A stretch of 64,000 nt of DNA from Pseudomonas resinovorans NBRC 106553 (GTDB lineage: Bacteria > Pseudomonadota > Gammaproteobacteria > Pseudomonadales > Pseudomonadaceae), in NCBI RefSeq assembly GCF_000412695.1, contig NC_021499.1, positions 4,340,001-4,404,000 on the forward strand, given 5' to 3'. The notes under the pieces are model-generated. The model saw only the letters and a program-made list of their open reading frames with translations. It did no database searches and was not told where the DNA came from. How positions within the stretch are numbered: the stretch's first letter is position 1; every line of letters starts with the position of its first letter. The translations under genes were made by a program, and so were the position numbers. Of the stretch, positions 46,764 to 55,850 are shown piece after piece.

Positions 46764-47918
46764 TTAGCCCAGGAGGCTGAGGACGGCCTGCGGCAGCTGG
46801 TTGGCCTGGGCCAGGATCGAGGTACCTGCTTGCTGCAGGATCTGGTTCTTGGTCAGGTTAGCGGTTTCCGCCGCGAAGTCGGTGTCCTGGATACGGCCAC
46901 GGGCTGCCGACACGTTCTCCGAGATGTTCTGCAGGTTGCCGATGGTGTTCTCGAAGCGGTTCTGCACCGCACCGAGGTCGGCGCGCTGGGAGTCGATCAT
47001 CTTGATCGCCTGGTCGATCACCAGCACGGCTTCCTGGGAGTTCTGCACCGTGGTCACGTCGATGTCGGAGATCTTGTCTTCGGTCACGGCGGTGGCGGCG
47101 GTGTAGGTGCCCGCGGTGATGCCGGTCGGAGCGCCGCTGAAGCTCAGGGCGGTCAGCTGGTTGGCACCATCCTTGTCCTGGGACACGATCTTCATCGCGC
47201 CATTGTCGTCCACGAAGGCACCCACGCCGAGGTTGGCGTCGTTGATCGCGGCGCCCAGGGCGCGGGAGGCTTCGACCGCAGTCGCGCCGCTGGCGATGTT
47301 GGCCTCGACGGTCATGGTCTTGCCGTCGACGGTCAGGGTCACCGAAGCGGTGCCGGAAGCGGTGGCGGTACCGGTGGCGGCGGTGACGCTGCCTTCGTAG
47401 TACTTGCCGGTCAGCGAGTCGGTGCTCATCTCGTCGATGTTGACGCTGATGGTTTCGTTCGCGGCGCTGCCCACCTGGAAGGTGGTGGTGCCGAAGGTGC
47501 CGTCCAGCAGCTTCTTGCCACCGAAGGTGGTGGTGTTGGAGATACGGTTCAGTTCTTTCTTCAGCTCGGTCACTTCGGCGTTCAGGGCCTTGCGCTCGTC
47601 GTCGCTGTTGGAACCGTTGGCGGACTGCAGGGACAGGTCACGCATACGCTGCAGGATGCTGGTGGACTGCTGCAGGGCGCCTTCAGCGGTCTGCGCCATG
47701 GAGATGCCGTCGTTGGAGTTCTTCACTGCCACGCCCAGGCCGTTGATCTGGCTGCTCAGGCGGTTGGAGATCTGCAGGCCTGCGGCGTCGTCCTTGGCGC
47801 TGTTGATGCGCGAACCGGTGGACAGACGTTGCAGGGAAGTATCCAGCGCACGGGAGGAGGTGTTCAGGTTGCGCTGGGTATTCAGGGAAGCGATGTTCGT
47901 GTTGACGGTCAAAGCCAT
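46764..47918 (-). CDS. fliC: FliC, flagellin
   Basis: This is the filament subunit, 384 residues. The N-terminal D0/D1 ([19 protein letters not shown] to ...[15 protein letters not shown]) and C-terminal D1/D0 ([19 protein letters not shown]...[13 protein letters not shown]) are strongly conserved; the central variable domain (about 170-290) is Ala/Thr-rich with many Ser/Thr, suitable for O-glycosylation. The size is close to short a-type Pseudomonas flagellins. The start at 47918 has upstream a GGAGGA ribosome site. Transcription comes from the FliA promoter at 48011-48036, and the glycosylation island ends just upstream. Confidence 0.97.
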   Translation of the reverse strand: MALTVNTNIASLNTQRNLNTSSRALDTSLQRLSTGSRINSAKDDAAGLQISNRLSSQINGLGVAVKNSNDGISMAQTAEGALQQSTSILQRMRDLSLQSANGSNSDDERKALNAEVTELKKELNRISNTTTFGGKKLLDGTFGTTTFQVGSAANETISVNIDEMSTDSLTGKYYEGSVTAATGTATASGTASVTLTVDGKTMTVEANIASGATAVEASRALGAAINDANLGVGAFVDDNGAMKIVSQDKDGANQLTALSFSGAPTGITAGTYTAATAVTEDKISDIDVTTVQNSQEAVLVIDQAIKMIDSQRADLGAVQNRFENTIGNLQNISENVSAARGRIQDTDFAAETANLTKNQILQQAGTSILAQANQLPQAVLSLLG

Positions 47919-48010
47919 GGTCGTGTCCTCCAAGGACTGCGTGTTTGCCTGAGCTTGCGAGCTTGGGTGGGCATCGCCCAGGCACCCATTAAGTTCGCAT
48001 TCGTAATTCG

Positions 48011-48036
48011 TATCGGCGGTGTCTCGGGAAGCTTTA
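48011..48036 (-). promoter_or_regulatory. fliC: FliA (sigma-28) promoter of fliC
   Basis: Minus strand TAAAGCTT-N11-GCCGATA, an almost exact sigma-28 consensus, about 93 bases before the fliC ATG, leaving a leader of roughly 85 nt. It is in the 303-bp gap 47919-48221, which otherwise contains only the island's terminator. Confidence 0.9.
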
Positions 48037-48157
48037 GGGGGGTGGGTGAAAAAAAATCTTCCGCCCCTTGCTTTTCCGTATTTACGCCTGCCTTCCACTC
48101 TCCTTATCGACGCGTTCCGAAGAAACTGAAGGGTTTTCTCTGTGTTCCCCATCACGC

Positions 48158-48195
48158 AAAACGACAAGGCCCCGTCGAATGACGGGGCCTTGTCG
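48158..48195 (-). terminator. Terminator of the glycosylation island
   Basis: CGACAAGGCCCCGTC and GACGGGGCCTTGTCG form a perfect 15-bp stem with a 4-nt loop; on the minus strand it is followed by TTTTGCG. It lies 27 bp past the stop of the large glycosyltransferase and isolates fliC from the island. Confidence 0.92.
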
Positions 48196-48221
48196 GGGTG
48201 AGCGGAATGCCGGGCTCAACG

Positions 48222-51200
48222 TCAGTCGGGCATCCAGGCCCGGCGCCAGAGCTCCAGGTTCTCGCCTTCCAGCATCCAGTCACGGCGGACGACGGCTTGC
48301 AGCTCATCGCCCAGTCGCGCGGCGCCATCGAGGTCGGACAGGTGCATGCGGATGGCATCCACCCAATCCTTGAAGCGGTTCTTGACGCGGGTAACCGGCA
48401 GGTCGCCCTGGTAGCAGCGGATATCGCTGCAGATCACCGGGAAGCCGCACGCGCCGTACTCCAGCAGGCGCAGGTTGCTCTTGCACTCGTTGAACAGGTT
48501 CTGCTCGACGGGCGCCAGCGCCAGGTCCAGGTTCAGCGCCGCCAATGCCTTCGAGTACTTGTTGATCTCGACCCCCGTGTGAACCTCTTTCACATAGGGA
48601 CGGATGGCCTCCGGGCACATGCCGAAGAACACCCAGTCCACCTCGTTCGCCAACTCCTTGACGACGTCGATGATCATTTCCAGATCACCCGTGTGCCCCG
48701 CGCCGCCGGCCCAGCCAACCCTGGGTCGGGCAGCGGTGCGACGCTGGCTGTGCAGGTCGCCCCACCAATGCAGGGGCAGGCGGTTCTCCACCACCTGGAT
48801 CCGCTCGTGCAGGCCGGCGAAGGCCTCGGCCAGCGGCGCGGTGGACACCACGAAGCGATCGACCAAATCGAAGCCCCGGCGCAGGGAGCGCAGGACGTCC
48901 TTGGGCATGTGCTGGCGGTGCGCGTTCTTCAACGGCAGGTTGGGCAAGTAGTCATCCAGCTCGTAGACCTTGAAGGCCGACGAGAAGGCCTTCATCCGCC
49001 GCATGGCTTCCAGGCGCTCCTCGCCTATCTGGCGCTGCAGCAGGATGACGTCCGGCTCGTAGCGCTCCAGGTCGGCCACCGGCAGCAGGCTGGTTGACAT
49101 GGCCCCTTCGATCAGACCGGCGTTCTGCAGGGCGGTGAAGGGCTGGACCACCCGGTAGTGGCCGCAGCCGTACAGGTCGGCGGGATGCGCCAGCACGCGC
49201 GGCAGGGGCCGCCACGACTGCAACGGGCGCCAGGCCAGGTTGGGGTCCGCCAGCTTGAAGCCTGGCTCGGCGAGCAGCGAGAGCCCGGGGTTGTAGGCCG
49301 GGTCGCGGGCCAACACGGGCAGCCAGCGGGCGTACATCACGTCTTCCTCGGCGTGGCTCGCTTCCGGCTGGGGTTGCGACTCCATCAGGATCTGCACCCG
49401 TGGCGTCCAGACATTGAGGTAGCCCGCCTGGCGAATGCGCAGGCAGAGATCGACGTCCGCCCAGTTGGCCAGCTGCGGGTCTTCGTCGAAGCCGCCCAGC
49501 TCGAGGAACAGGTCACGGCGGAGCATCAGGCACTCGCCGCTCAGCGCCGAATAGTTCTGGTCCACTTGCAGGCGCTGCAGGTAGCCGGCGCTGTCGTGGG
49601 CCATGCCCTCGAACGCGCGCCCGGCCGGGCCACGCAAGCCCAGCAGCAGCCCGGCATGACGGATGCGCCCGTCGGAGGTCAGGAGCTTGCCACCCACCGC
49701 GCCCACTTCAGGACGCAGCGCGTGGTTGAGCAGTTGTTGCAGCCAGTCCTGGTCGACTATCCCGGCGCCGACGCCGAGCCAGAGCAGCAGGTCGCCACGG
49801 GCTTCGCTCGCCGCGTGGTTGCAGGCGGCCTCGCGGGAAACATCCGCCGGGTAGGTCAGCACCCGCAGGCGGTCCTCGCCCATCCCGCCGATGGCGGACA
49901 GCCATTCGCGGGTCTGCGGCTCACTGCTGCCCAGGTCCAGCAGCATGATCTCGTAATGGGGGTAGGTGATGTTCTCCAGCAGCGTTTCCAGGCAGCGCTG
50001 GACATGGCTGAGCTGGTCCTTGACCGCCACCAGGATGCTCACCGAGGCCTGCACGGCGTGGCCATAGTCCAGCTCGTAGCAGCCCGGCTTGCGCGAAAGC
50101 ACCTGGGGCTCGGCATAGCCGCGGGCTCGCAGGTGGCGCTCGATGGCCTGCCGCTCGTGGGGGTTGTCCTCGAGGCGGAAGGCATCGCTGACCACCAGCG
50201 GCTCGCTGATGTGACCGATCCCCCCGAGGCCTTGTTGCTCGATCAGGCGCAGCAGGAACTCCAGCTCGAACGCCTGGGCGAACGCGCCATCGAAGCCCGC
50301 CATGGCGAGGAAATTGTCACGCCGCAGCAGCCAGTGCCGGGCCATGCTGGCCGGCAGGCTGAGGAGCAGGTCGAGGTTGAAGTCCGGGCGCAGCGCCACG
50401 CCCAATCCTCCATCGCTGCCGCGCATCACGCCGTCGGCGTAGACCGCGAGGCACGACTGCCCCTCGATCAGGTCCAGCGCCGCCACCAGCAAGCCGCTGG
50501 GGGTGAATTCGACACCCGCCTCCACCACCTGCAACCAATCGGCGCTCACCCGCTCCGCCGCGCGGTTGAGCGCCTCCACCTGGGCACCGGGTTCGGCCGG
50601 CAACGGCTCAGCGGATCGCCCGGCCAGCGCGGCCGGGTCGGTGGAGAGGACCTGGACGCTTATCTTGCGGTAGAGGTTGACAGTCTCCAGGCTTGCCACG
50701 GTGCGTTCCACCGCCTCGGCATCGCCCAGGCGGTCGAACACCAGCACGGCGATGCTCGGCCCGCCGTCGACTGCCTGCAGGCGTTGCTCGATCAGGGCCA
50801 TCTGCTGTTCGCTCGGCACCCGCTCGGCCAGCCAGGCACTGACCGCCATGCCGCCCTGGCTCGCCGCCCGGTTCAGCGCGGCCAGGAGGTCCAGCGGCTT
50901 GAACACGCGGCTCTTGAGCCGGGTGATCGGGGCTACCTCCACCAGGCTGCTGTTGGCGTCGGCCCGGTACCAGCCGAGGTCACGGATACCCTGGCGGAAA
51001 TCGACGTGGCCCTGCTGGCCGATGCCCGGCTTGTCGCGACCGATCTGGCTGTACTGCTCCCGCGACACGCGGAAGTCCGTCAGTGGCCGCGCCAGCATCG
51101 CCAGGTGCCCACGTCGCAGCAGCTTCACGTAGAGCGCGAGGTCCGCTACCCAGGTGATGCGCTTGCCGTTGAGCACCGATAGCTGGTCGCCGAACTCCAG

Positions 51201-51755
51201 CAGGTCGCCACGACGGCAGAGGACGGTACTGGGCTCGCCGATGAAATTGACGGTGTAGTCGGCGAAGAAGCTGACCAGTTGTTCGCCGTTGACCACCACG
51301 TCCTCGCGGAAGGGATGGGCGGTTGCCAGGATATCCGGCAGCGGGTTGCCCTCTTCGTCGATACGCCGGCGTCGCGAGCTGGCCAGGGCGATTTCGGAAT
51401 CGCCCTCCATCACGGCGACCAGCGCCTCGATGCAGTCCGGGTGCAGGCGGTCGTCGTCGTGGAGAAACTTCACGTAGTCGCCGGACGCCAGGGCGATGCC
51501 CCGGGCGGCGCTGCGGGTTTCCCAGAGCCGGGTTTCGTTGCGCCGGTAGATGACGGGAAAGTCGGCCTGGGCGCCGAAGGCCTCCACCACGGCCTGCACT
51601 TCGTCGCTGCGGCAGTCGTCGCAGACCACCAGTTCCAGCGGTCGGTAGGTCTGGCGCTGGATGCTGTCCAGCGCTTCCTCCAGGTACATCGCCTTGTAGG
51701 CGGGCATGACAATGCTGACCAGGGGATTGGATTCGTTGGGATTCGCCACAGCCAC
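48222..51755 (-). CDS. fgtA: Multidomain flagellin glycosyltransferase (FgtA-like)
   Basis: This 1177-residue protein carries three glycosyltransferase modules: an N-terminal GT2 domain (about 10-240, VSIVMPAYKAMYLEEALDSI, HDDDR), a second GT2 domain (about 565-800, VSILVAVKDQLSHVQRCLETLL, with DVDLCLRIRQAGY), and a C-terminal GT-B (GT4-like) domain (about 875-1177, HPADLYGCGHYRV, ECKSNLRLLEYGACGFPVI). Size, layout and position beside fliC match FgtA of P. aeruginosa, which starts the O-glycan on flagellin. The start is GTG at 51755 with AGAGG upstream, sharing a base with the preceding stop codon (TAGTG). Confidence 0.85.
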   Translation of the reverse strand: MAVANPNESNPLVSIVMPAYKAMYLEEALDSIQRQTYRPLELVVCDDCRSDEVQAVVEAFGAQADFPVIYRRNETRLWETRSAARGIALASGDYVKFLHDDDRLHPDCIEALVAVMEGDSEIALASSRRRRIDEEGNPLPDILATAHPFREDVVVNGEQLVSFFADYTVNFIGEPSTVLCRRGDLLEFGDQLSVLNGKRITWVADLALYVKLLRRGHLAMLARPLTDFRVSREQYSQIGRDKPGIGQQGHVDFRQGIRDLGWYRADANSSLVEVAPITRLKSRVFKPLDLLAALNRAASQGGMAVSAWLAERVPSEQQMALIEQRLQAVDGGPSIAVLVFDRLGDAEAVERTVASLETVNLYRKISVQVLSTDPAALAGRSAEPLPAEPGAQVEALNRAAERVSADWLQVVEAGVEFTPSGLLVAALDLIEGQSCLAVYADGVMRGSDGGLGVALRPDFNLDLLLSLPASMARHWLLRRDNFLAMAGFDGAFAQAFELEFLLRLIEQQGLGGIGHISEPLVVSDAFRLEDNPHERQAIERHLRARGYAEPQVLSRKPGCYELDYGHAVQASVSILVAVKDQLSHVQRCLETLLENITYPHYEIMLLDLGSSEPQTREWLSAIGGMGEDRLRVLTYPADVSREAACNHAASEARGDLLLWLGVGAGIVDQDWLQQLLNHALRPEVGAVGGKLLTSDGRIRHAGLLLGLRGPAGRAFEGMAHDSAGYLQRLQVDQNYSALSGECLMLRRDLFLELGGFDEDPQLANWADVDLCLRIRQAGYLNVWTPRVQILMESQPQPEASHAEEDVMYARWLPVLARDPAYNPGLSLLAEPGFKLADPNLAWRPLQSWRPLPRVLAHPADLYGCGHYRVVQPFTALQNAGLIEGAMSTSLLPVADLERYEPDVILLQRQIGEERLEAMRRMKAFSSAFKVYELDDYLPNLPLKNAHRQHMPKDVLRSLRRGFDLVDRFVVSTAPLAEAFAGLHERIQVVENRLPLHWWGDLHSQRRTAARPRVGWAGGAGHTGDLEMIIDVVKELANEVDWVFFGMCPEAIRPYVKEVHTGVEINKYSKALAALNLDLALAPVEQNLFNECKSNLRLLEYGACGFPVICSDIRCYQGDLPVTRVKNRFKDWVDAIRMHLSDLDGAARLGDELQAVVRRDWMLEGENLELWRRAWMPD

Positions 51756-53032
51756 TATTGCCTCTTTCCGATGAGTTCATTCAGCTTGCCGACCACCCGC
51801 GCGGAATTGCGGTCGTCCTGGAAGCTGAAGAACAGTTTCTTGGTTTGTGCGTAGCGACCGCCGGCCACCTGCCGGGGGCAGGTCAGTTCCTCGTCGAGGG
51901 CGCGCAGCAGGTCGTCGAAATCCTTCAGGACCGGCCCGGGGAAGGCCAGTTCCATGTCGTAGAGCAGGCCGTTCTGCCGTGCCTGGTAGTGCTCCAGGTC
52001 GTAGGCGAAGCTGAACACCGGCTTGTCCAGGTAGAGCGCGTCGATATAGACGGACGAGTAATCCGTCACCACCAGGTCGGACTCGCGCAACACCGGGGCG
52101 ATCTCGTGGATGGCCTTGTGGCCCAGGTCGAACAGGGTTTCGCCATCGATATAGCGCTCCATGTTGAACAGCTGGTCGCCCTTGCGGAAGTAATGCATGC
52201 GGAAGCCGAACACCGCGTCATGGCGCGCCATCAACGCCTTGAGCCGGGAGATCTGCTCATCGCTGAACTGGTAGCAACTGGCGGCCTCCACCTCGCTCTC
52301 GCGAAAGGTCGGTGCGTAGGTCACCAGGCGTCGACCGCGCTTGAAGCGGCGGATGGTGTCGACTTCGCTCGCGAGGAATCCCGGCAGCGCCGCTTCGGGC
52401 ATGCGCAGGAAGTCGTTGCGCGGCAGGCCGGTCAGCCAGAGGCGGGAATATTCGATGGGGTGGAAGATCGCCGCCATGGCGTAGCTGTCCACCTCCGACG
52501 AACACACGAGCCCCTGGTAACGGGCACGCTCGCGGCGCCTGAAGGCGACCCGGTCGGCGTTTTCCCGCAGGGTCGGGTTGGCCAGGGCGAACAGTCGCTT
52601 GAGCGGGATGCCGTGCCAGAGGTTGACCACGATGCGCCGGCGCATGGTCGGACGGAGCACGCTGAAGCCGCCATCCGGCCAGCGCCAGGACATATCCAGG
52701 GCGATGGAGTTGGTCAGCAGGTAGACGCCGCAGCGGGCCAGGGCGAACAACCCGGCCAGGCTCTGAAGGTCCACCAGGCGGGTGTTGCAGGCCCCTTCCA
52801 GGCGCAGGTCCAGGCCTTCGCCGCCACGGGTGAAGATGAGTTTGTGGATCAAAGGGTCAGCCTTGACCGTTTCGAACACGGCCCGGGAGTTCTCGACGAA
52901 CTGGTCGCTTTTCAACGGATGGACGAAGAACGCCCACAGGTCCATGCGCTTGGGCAACAGGCGGTCGAACAGCCACCAGAGCGGCAACAGCAGCCAGTCG
53001 GCCAGGAGCCGGAACGAACCGTGGAAGCTCAA
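51755..53032 (-). CDS. TagF/TagB-like CDP-glycerol glycerophosphotransferase (C-terminal island copy)
   Basis: This 425-residue protein belongs to the CDP-glycerol:poly(glycerophosphate) transferase family (Glyphos_transf). Landmarks are NLWHGIPLKRLF near 138-149 and the substrate/cofactor loop VVTDYSSVYIDALYLDKPV near 329-347. The first ~35 residues include a hydrophobic amphipathic stretch likely to contact membrane. It starts at TTG (53032) with GGAG 7 bases upstream. In Gram-positives such enzymes build teichoic acid; here it lies between an aminotransferase and fgtA, so glycerol- or alditol-phosphate transfer to a flagellin glycan is inferred. Confidence 0.78.
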   Translation of the reverse strand: MSFHGSFRLLADWLLLPLWWLFDRLLPKRMDLWAFFVHPLKSDQFVENSRAVFETVKADPLIHKLIFTRGGEGLDLRLEGACNTRLVDLQSLAGLFALARCGVYLLTNSIALDMSWRWPDGGFSVLRPTMRRRIVVNLWHGIPLKRLFALANPTLRENADRVAFRRRERARYQGLVCSSEVDSYAMAAIFHPIEYSRLWLTGLPRNDFLRMPEAALPGFLASEVDTIRRFKRGRRLVTYAPTFRESEVEAASCYQFSDEQISRLKALMARHDAVFGFRMHYFRKGDQLFNMERYIDGETLFDLGHKAIHEIAPVLRESDLVVTDYSSVYIDALYLDKPVFSFAYDLEHYQARQNGLLYDMELAFPGPVLKDFDDLLRALDEELTCPRQVAGGRYAQTKKLFFSFQDDRNSARVVGKLNELIGKRQ

Positions 53033-53063
53033 GCGGGCACTCCGCCAGGAGTAAGCACAGGCC

Positions 53064-54191
53064 TCACGCCGAGGCGGCCCTGGCCGAGGCGATCAGCTCG
53101 CAGATGCCCTGCACGTCGTCCAGCCCGAGATCCGGGAAAATTGGCAGGCACAACACCTTGCCGGCCATGCCGCCAGCAATCGGCAGGTTGCTCGGCACGG
53201 CGGAAGGCAGGCCACGGTACATGGGGAAATCACTGATCAGCGGGAAGAAGTAGCGCCGCACCATGATCCCCTGGTCGCGCAGATGCTGGTACAGCTGGTC
53301 CCGCGAGGTCGGGAAGCCATCCTCCACCAGGATCGGGAAATAGGCATGGTTGGCGAACACCTGGCTGCCCTGCTCCAGGCAGCGCACCCCGGGCACGCCG
53401 GCCAGCAGGCGGCGGTACAGGCCATCGATGGCGCGTCGCGCCTCGAAGGCCTTGTCGATGTGCTTGAGCTGCAACAGGCCGAAGGCGGCGTTGATCTCGC
53501 TCATCTTGCCGTTGATGCCCGGCGCCACCACCGTCGTTTCATTGACGAAGCCGAAGTTCTTCAGGTGGTTGATCCGCTGCTTTGTCTTGGCGTCGGGGCA
53601 GATGATCGCGCCACCCTCGAAGGTGTTGAACACCTTGGTGGCATGGAAGCTCAGCACGCTCAGGTCGCCGTGGCGCAGGATGCTGCCGCCGATATCGCGG
53701 ACGGCGAAGGCATGGGCGGCGTCGTAGATCACCCGCAGGTTGTAGATGTCGGCGATGCGGTCGATGGCCTCGACATCGCAGGGATTGCCATAGCAGTGCA
53801 CCGGCAGGATGGCGGTGGTCTGGGGCGTGATGGCCGCCTCGATCTTGGCGGGGTCGAGGTTCAGGGTATGCGGGTCGATGTCGACGAAGACCGGCTTGAT
53901 GCCGTTCCACAGCAGCGAATGGGCCGTGGCCACGAAGGAATAGGGCGTGGTGATGACCTCACCGGTGATGCGCAACGCCTGTAGCGCGGTGACCAGCGCC
54001 AGGGTTCCGTTGGCGAACAGGGCGATATGCTCGACGCCCAGGTATTCGCACAGCGCGCTTTCCAGCGCCTGGTGCATGCTGCCGCCGTTGGTGAGTATCC
54101 GGCTGTCCCAGATCTTCTCCAGGTAGGGAACGAAGTCCTCCAGGGGCGGCAGCAGCGGGCTTGTAACGGGAATCGTCCTGTTCTTCATCAT
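53064..54191 (-). CDS. DegT/DnrJ/EryC1-family sugar aminotransferase
   Basis: This 375-residue PLP enzyme has the family's Schiff-base lysine at Lys186 in LSFHATKVFNTFEGG and the Asp157 cofactor pairing residue in VIYDAAHAF. It converts a nucleotide-linked keto-sugar to an amino sugar; VioA (dTDP-4-amino-4,6-dideoxyglucose) is a plausible relative because viosamine occurs on some Pseudomonas flagellins, but no VioT- or VioB-specific partner is recognisable. An acyltransferase at 59234-59929 could modify the amine. Two adjacent ATG codons (54191, 54188) are possible starts. Confidence 0.82.
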   Translation of the reverse strand: MMKNRTIPVTSPLLPPLEDFVPYLEKIWDSRILTNGGSMHQALESALCEYLGVEHIALFANGTLALVTALQALRITGEVITTPYSFVATAHSLLWNGIKPVFVDIDPHTLNLDPAKIEAAITPQTTAILPVHCYGNPCDVEAIDRIADIYNLRVIYDAAHAFAVRDIGGSILRHGDLSVLSFHATKVFNTFEGGAIICPDAKTKQRINHLKNFGFVNETTVVAPGINGKMSEINAAFGLLQLKHIDKAFEARRAIDGLYRRLLAGVPGVRCLEQGSQVFANHAYFPILVEDGFPTSRDQLYQHLRDQGIMVRRYFFPLISDFPMYRGLPSAVPSNLPIAGGMAGKVLCLPIFPDLGLDDVQGICELIASARAASA

Positions 54192-54244
54192 TAGGTACCC
54201 GAAGCATGGAAGGGAGCAGCCAGTGCCCGACCGCCGATGGCGGG

Positions 54245-54266
54245 GGACGTCAGAAAAACGACGTCC
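54245..54266. other. Hairpin in 130-bp gap inside the island
   Basis: GGACGTC-N8-GACGTCC is a perfect 7-bp dyad in the gap 54192-54321 between the aminotransferase and GT2 genes, the largest gap in the island. A run of T residues is in its loop on the minus strand. It could be an operator or an attenuator; no clear promoter motif is present. Confidence 0.3.
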
Positions 54267-54321
54267 AGCGCCGAAAAACGGTCAGGCGAGGCTTACCTTG
54301 CAATCGGCGTACCTACTCACC

Positions 54322-55812
54322 TCAGACCACCCGCATCCCCACCCCGCCGAACTCCGGCGAATGGTAAACCGGGTAGTCGAACGGGCCGACGATGGGAAAG
54401 TCCTCGAGCAGCCACGACGTCATCAGCGCGCGACCGATGCGGTAGCGGCCACTGATGGCGCCGCAGCGATAATTGAGGATCAGGCCGAACAGGTCCCCGC
54501 TCCGGTGCCCTGCCGGGAAATCGCCCGGCAAGGTCATGCGGTAGCCGTAGACGTTGGGCCGCAGCCGTCCGCGATCCTCGAAGGTAATGATCTCGTCGCC
54601 CATCAGGGACTGCATCTCGAACACCACCTCGGTGCCGGCCATCACGGCATCGGGGATGTCCAGTTCCAGTTCCAGCTGGTCGCCGCAGCGGGCCAGCCGG
54701 CTGATGTGGAAGAAACCGATGGTGGGAAAGTCGATGCGCGCCAGCTCGCGCGGAACCACCACTTCCTGGCTAGTGAGGAAGGGCTGTTTCCAGTAGCACT
54801 TGCCGTCGATCTCGAGGGTCTTGCCTTCGTTCTGCAGGCCGAGCAGGAAGCACAGGCCGCCTACCTCCCCCTGCCGCAGGAGTTCCAGGTAGACCGCGCG
54901 GCGCGCCCCAAGCGGCCGCCAGTCCAGGTCGCCGTACAGGGCGAGGATGCGCTGCATGCCCTCGACGAAGACCGCGCGGAAACTCGGCGAGTCGACGATG
55001 GAGTACATCACGTGGAGCGCCCGTTGCAGGTTGGTCTCGGCGATCAGGCGGCGGTACCAGTCGGCACCCTCCACCTGCTCGAAGTCCGTCCACTCGATGG
55101 TCATCGAGCGAATGCGATCCCGGAAGTTGGATGCAGCCGCCTTGTTCTGGGTGATCGACAGCGCCGTACCCGTCGCCCGTGTGCGCCAGAGATAGACGAG
55201 GTCGGTGATGATGGCGGTCTTGCGACTGAGGTAATAGGCCTTGTGCACGAATGGGCGGTCGGCGTAGAGCAGGCCCGGGACCATGCCCAGGCCATGCTCG
55301 CGCAGGAAGTCCAGGCGGAAGACCTTGTTCCAGTAGAAGCCGTCGTGCATCAGGTCGGGGAACTCCGCGACCGAGTCGATGACCCGCCGACGGTTCCAGA
55401 CGAAGGGCTCGTAGAGGAAGGAGACCGCATTCACCACCCCGTCGGTCAGGCGCGCCGCACGGCCGACCACGATGTCGGCGCGCTGGGCCAGGGCTTCCTC
55501 CATCAGCAACGCATAGCCGTCCTCGGTGACCACATCATCGGAGTCCACCAGGGCGACGTATTCGCCCTTGGCCAGGGAAATGCCGAGGTTGCCCACGATC
55601 GCCCCGCCCTCGTTGGCCTTGGTCAGGCAACGGAAATTCCCATGGCGCGCCTCGTAGGTGCGGCAGATGGCCAGGCTGTCGTCGGTACTGCCGTCATCGA
55701 TGGCGATGATCTCGATGTTCCGGTAGCGCTGGTTCAGCAGGGAATCGAAGCACTCCTGCAGATACTCCGCAGTGTTGTAGACGAGCACGACGATGGAAAG
55801 CAGAGGTTGCAT
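54322..55812 (-). CDS. GT2 family glycosyltransferase with extra C-terminal domain
   Basis: This 496-residue protein has an N-terminal GT-A domain (1-~230): LSIVVLVYNTAEYLQECFDSLLNQ, AIDDGSTDDS and the metal-binding ALVDSDDVV. The later residues (about 240-496) form a different domain I do not recognise, with short beta-like segments (e.g. DGKCYWKQPF, FFHISRLARCGDQLELELDIP). The two-domain plan resembles teichoic-acid-type glycosyltransferases, whose C-terminal part binds or stacks subunits. Donor and acceptor cannot be read from sequence. It follows the ATP-grasp/HAD gene by 38 bp. Confidence 0.8.
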   Translation of the reverse strand: MQPLLSIVVLVYNTAEYLQECFDSLLNQRYRNIEIIAIDDGSTDDSLAICRTYEARHGNFRCLTKANEGGAIVGNLGISLAKGEYVALVDSDDVVTEDGYALLMEEALAQRADIVVGRAARLTDGVVNAVSFLYEPFVWNRRRVIDSVAEFPDLMHDGFYWNKVFRLDFLREHGLGMVPGLLYADRPFVHKAYYLSRKTAIITDLVYLWRTRATGTALSITQNKAAASNFRDRIRSMTIEWTDFEQVEGADWYRRLIAETNLQRALHVMYSIVDSPSFRAVFVEGMQRILALYGDLDWRPLGARRAVYLELLRQGEVGGLCFLLGLQNEGKTLEIDGKCYWKQPFLTSQEVVVPRELARIDFPTIGFFHISRLARCGDQLELELDIPDAVMAGTEVVFEMQSLMGDEIITFEDRGRLRPNVYGYRMTLPGDFPAGHRSGDLFGLILNYRCGAISGRYRIGRALMTSWLLEDFPIVGPFDYPVYHSPEFGGVGMRVV

Positions 55813-55850
55813 GCGGTAGCTCCGTCAACCAGGGCAAGGGGGAAGCGGGC

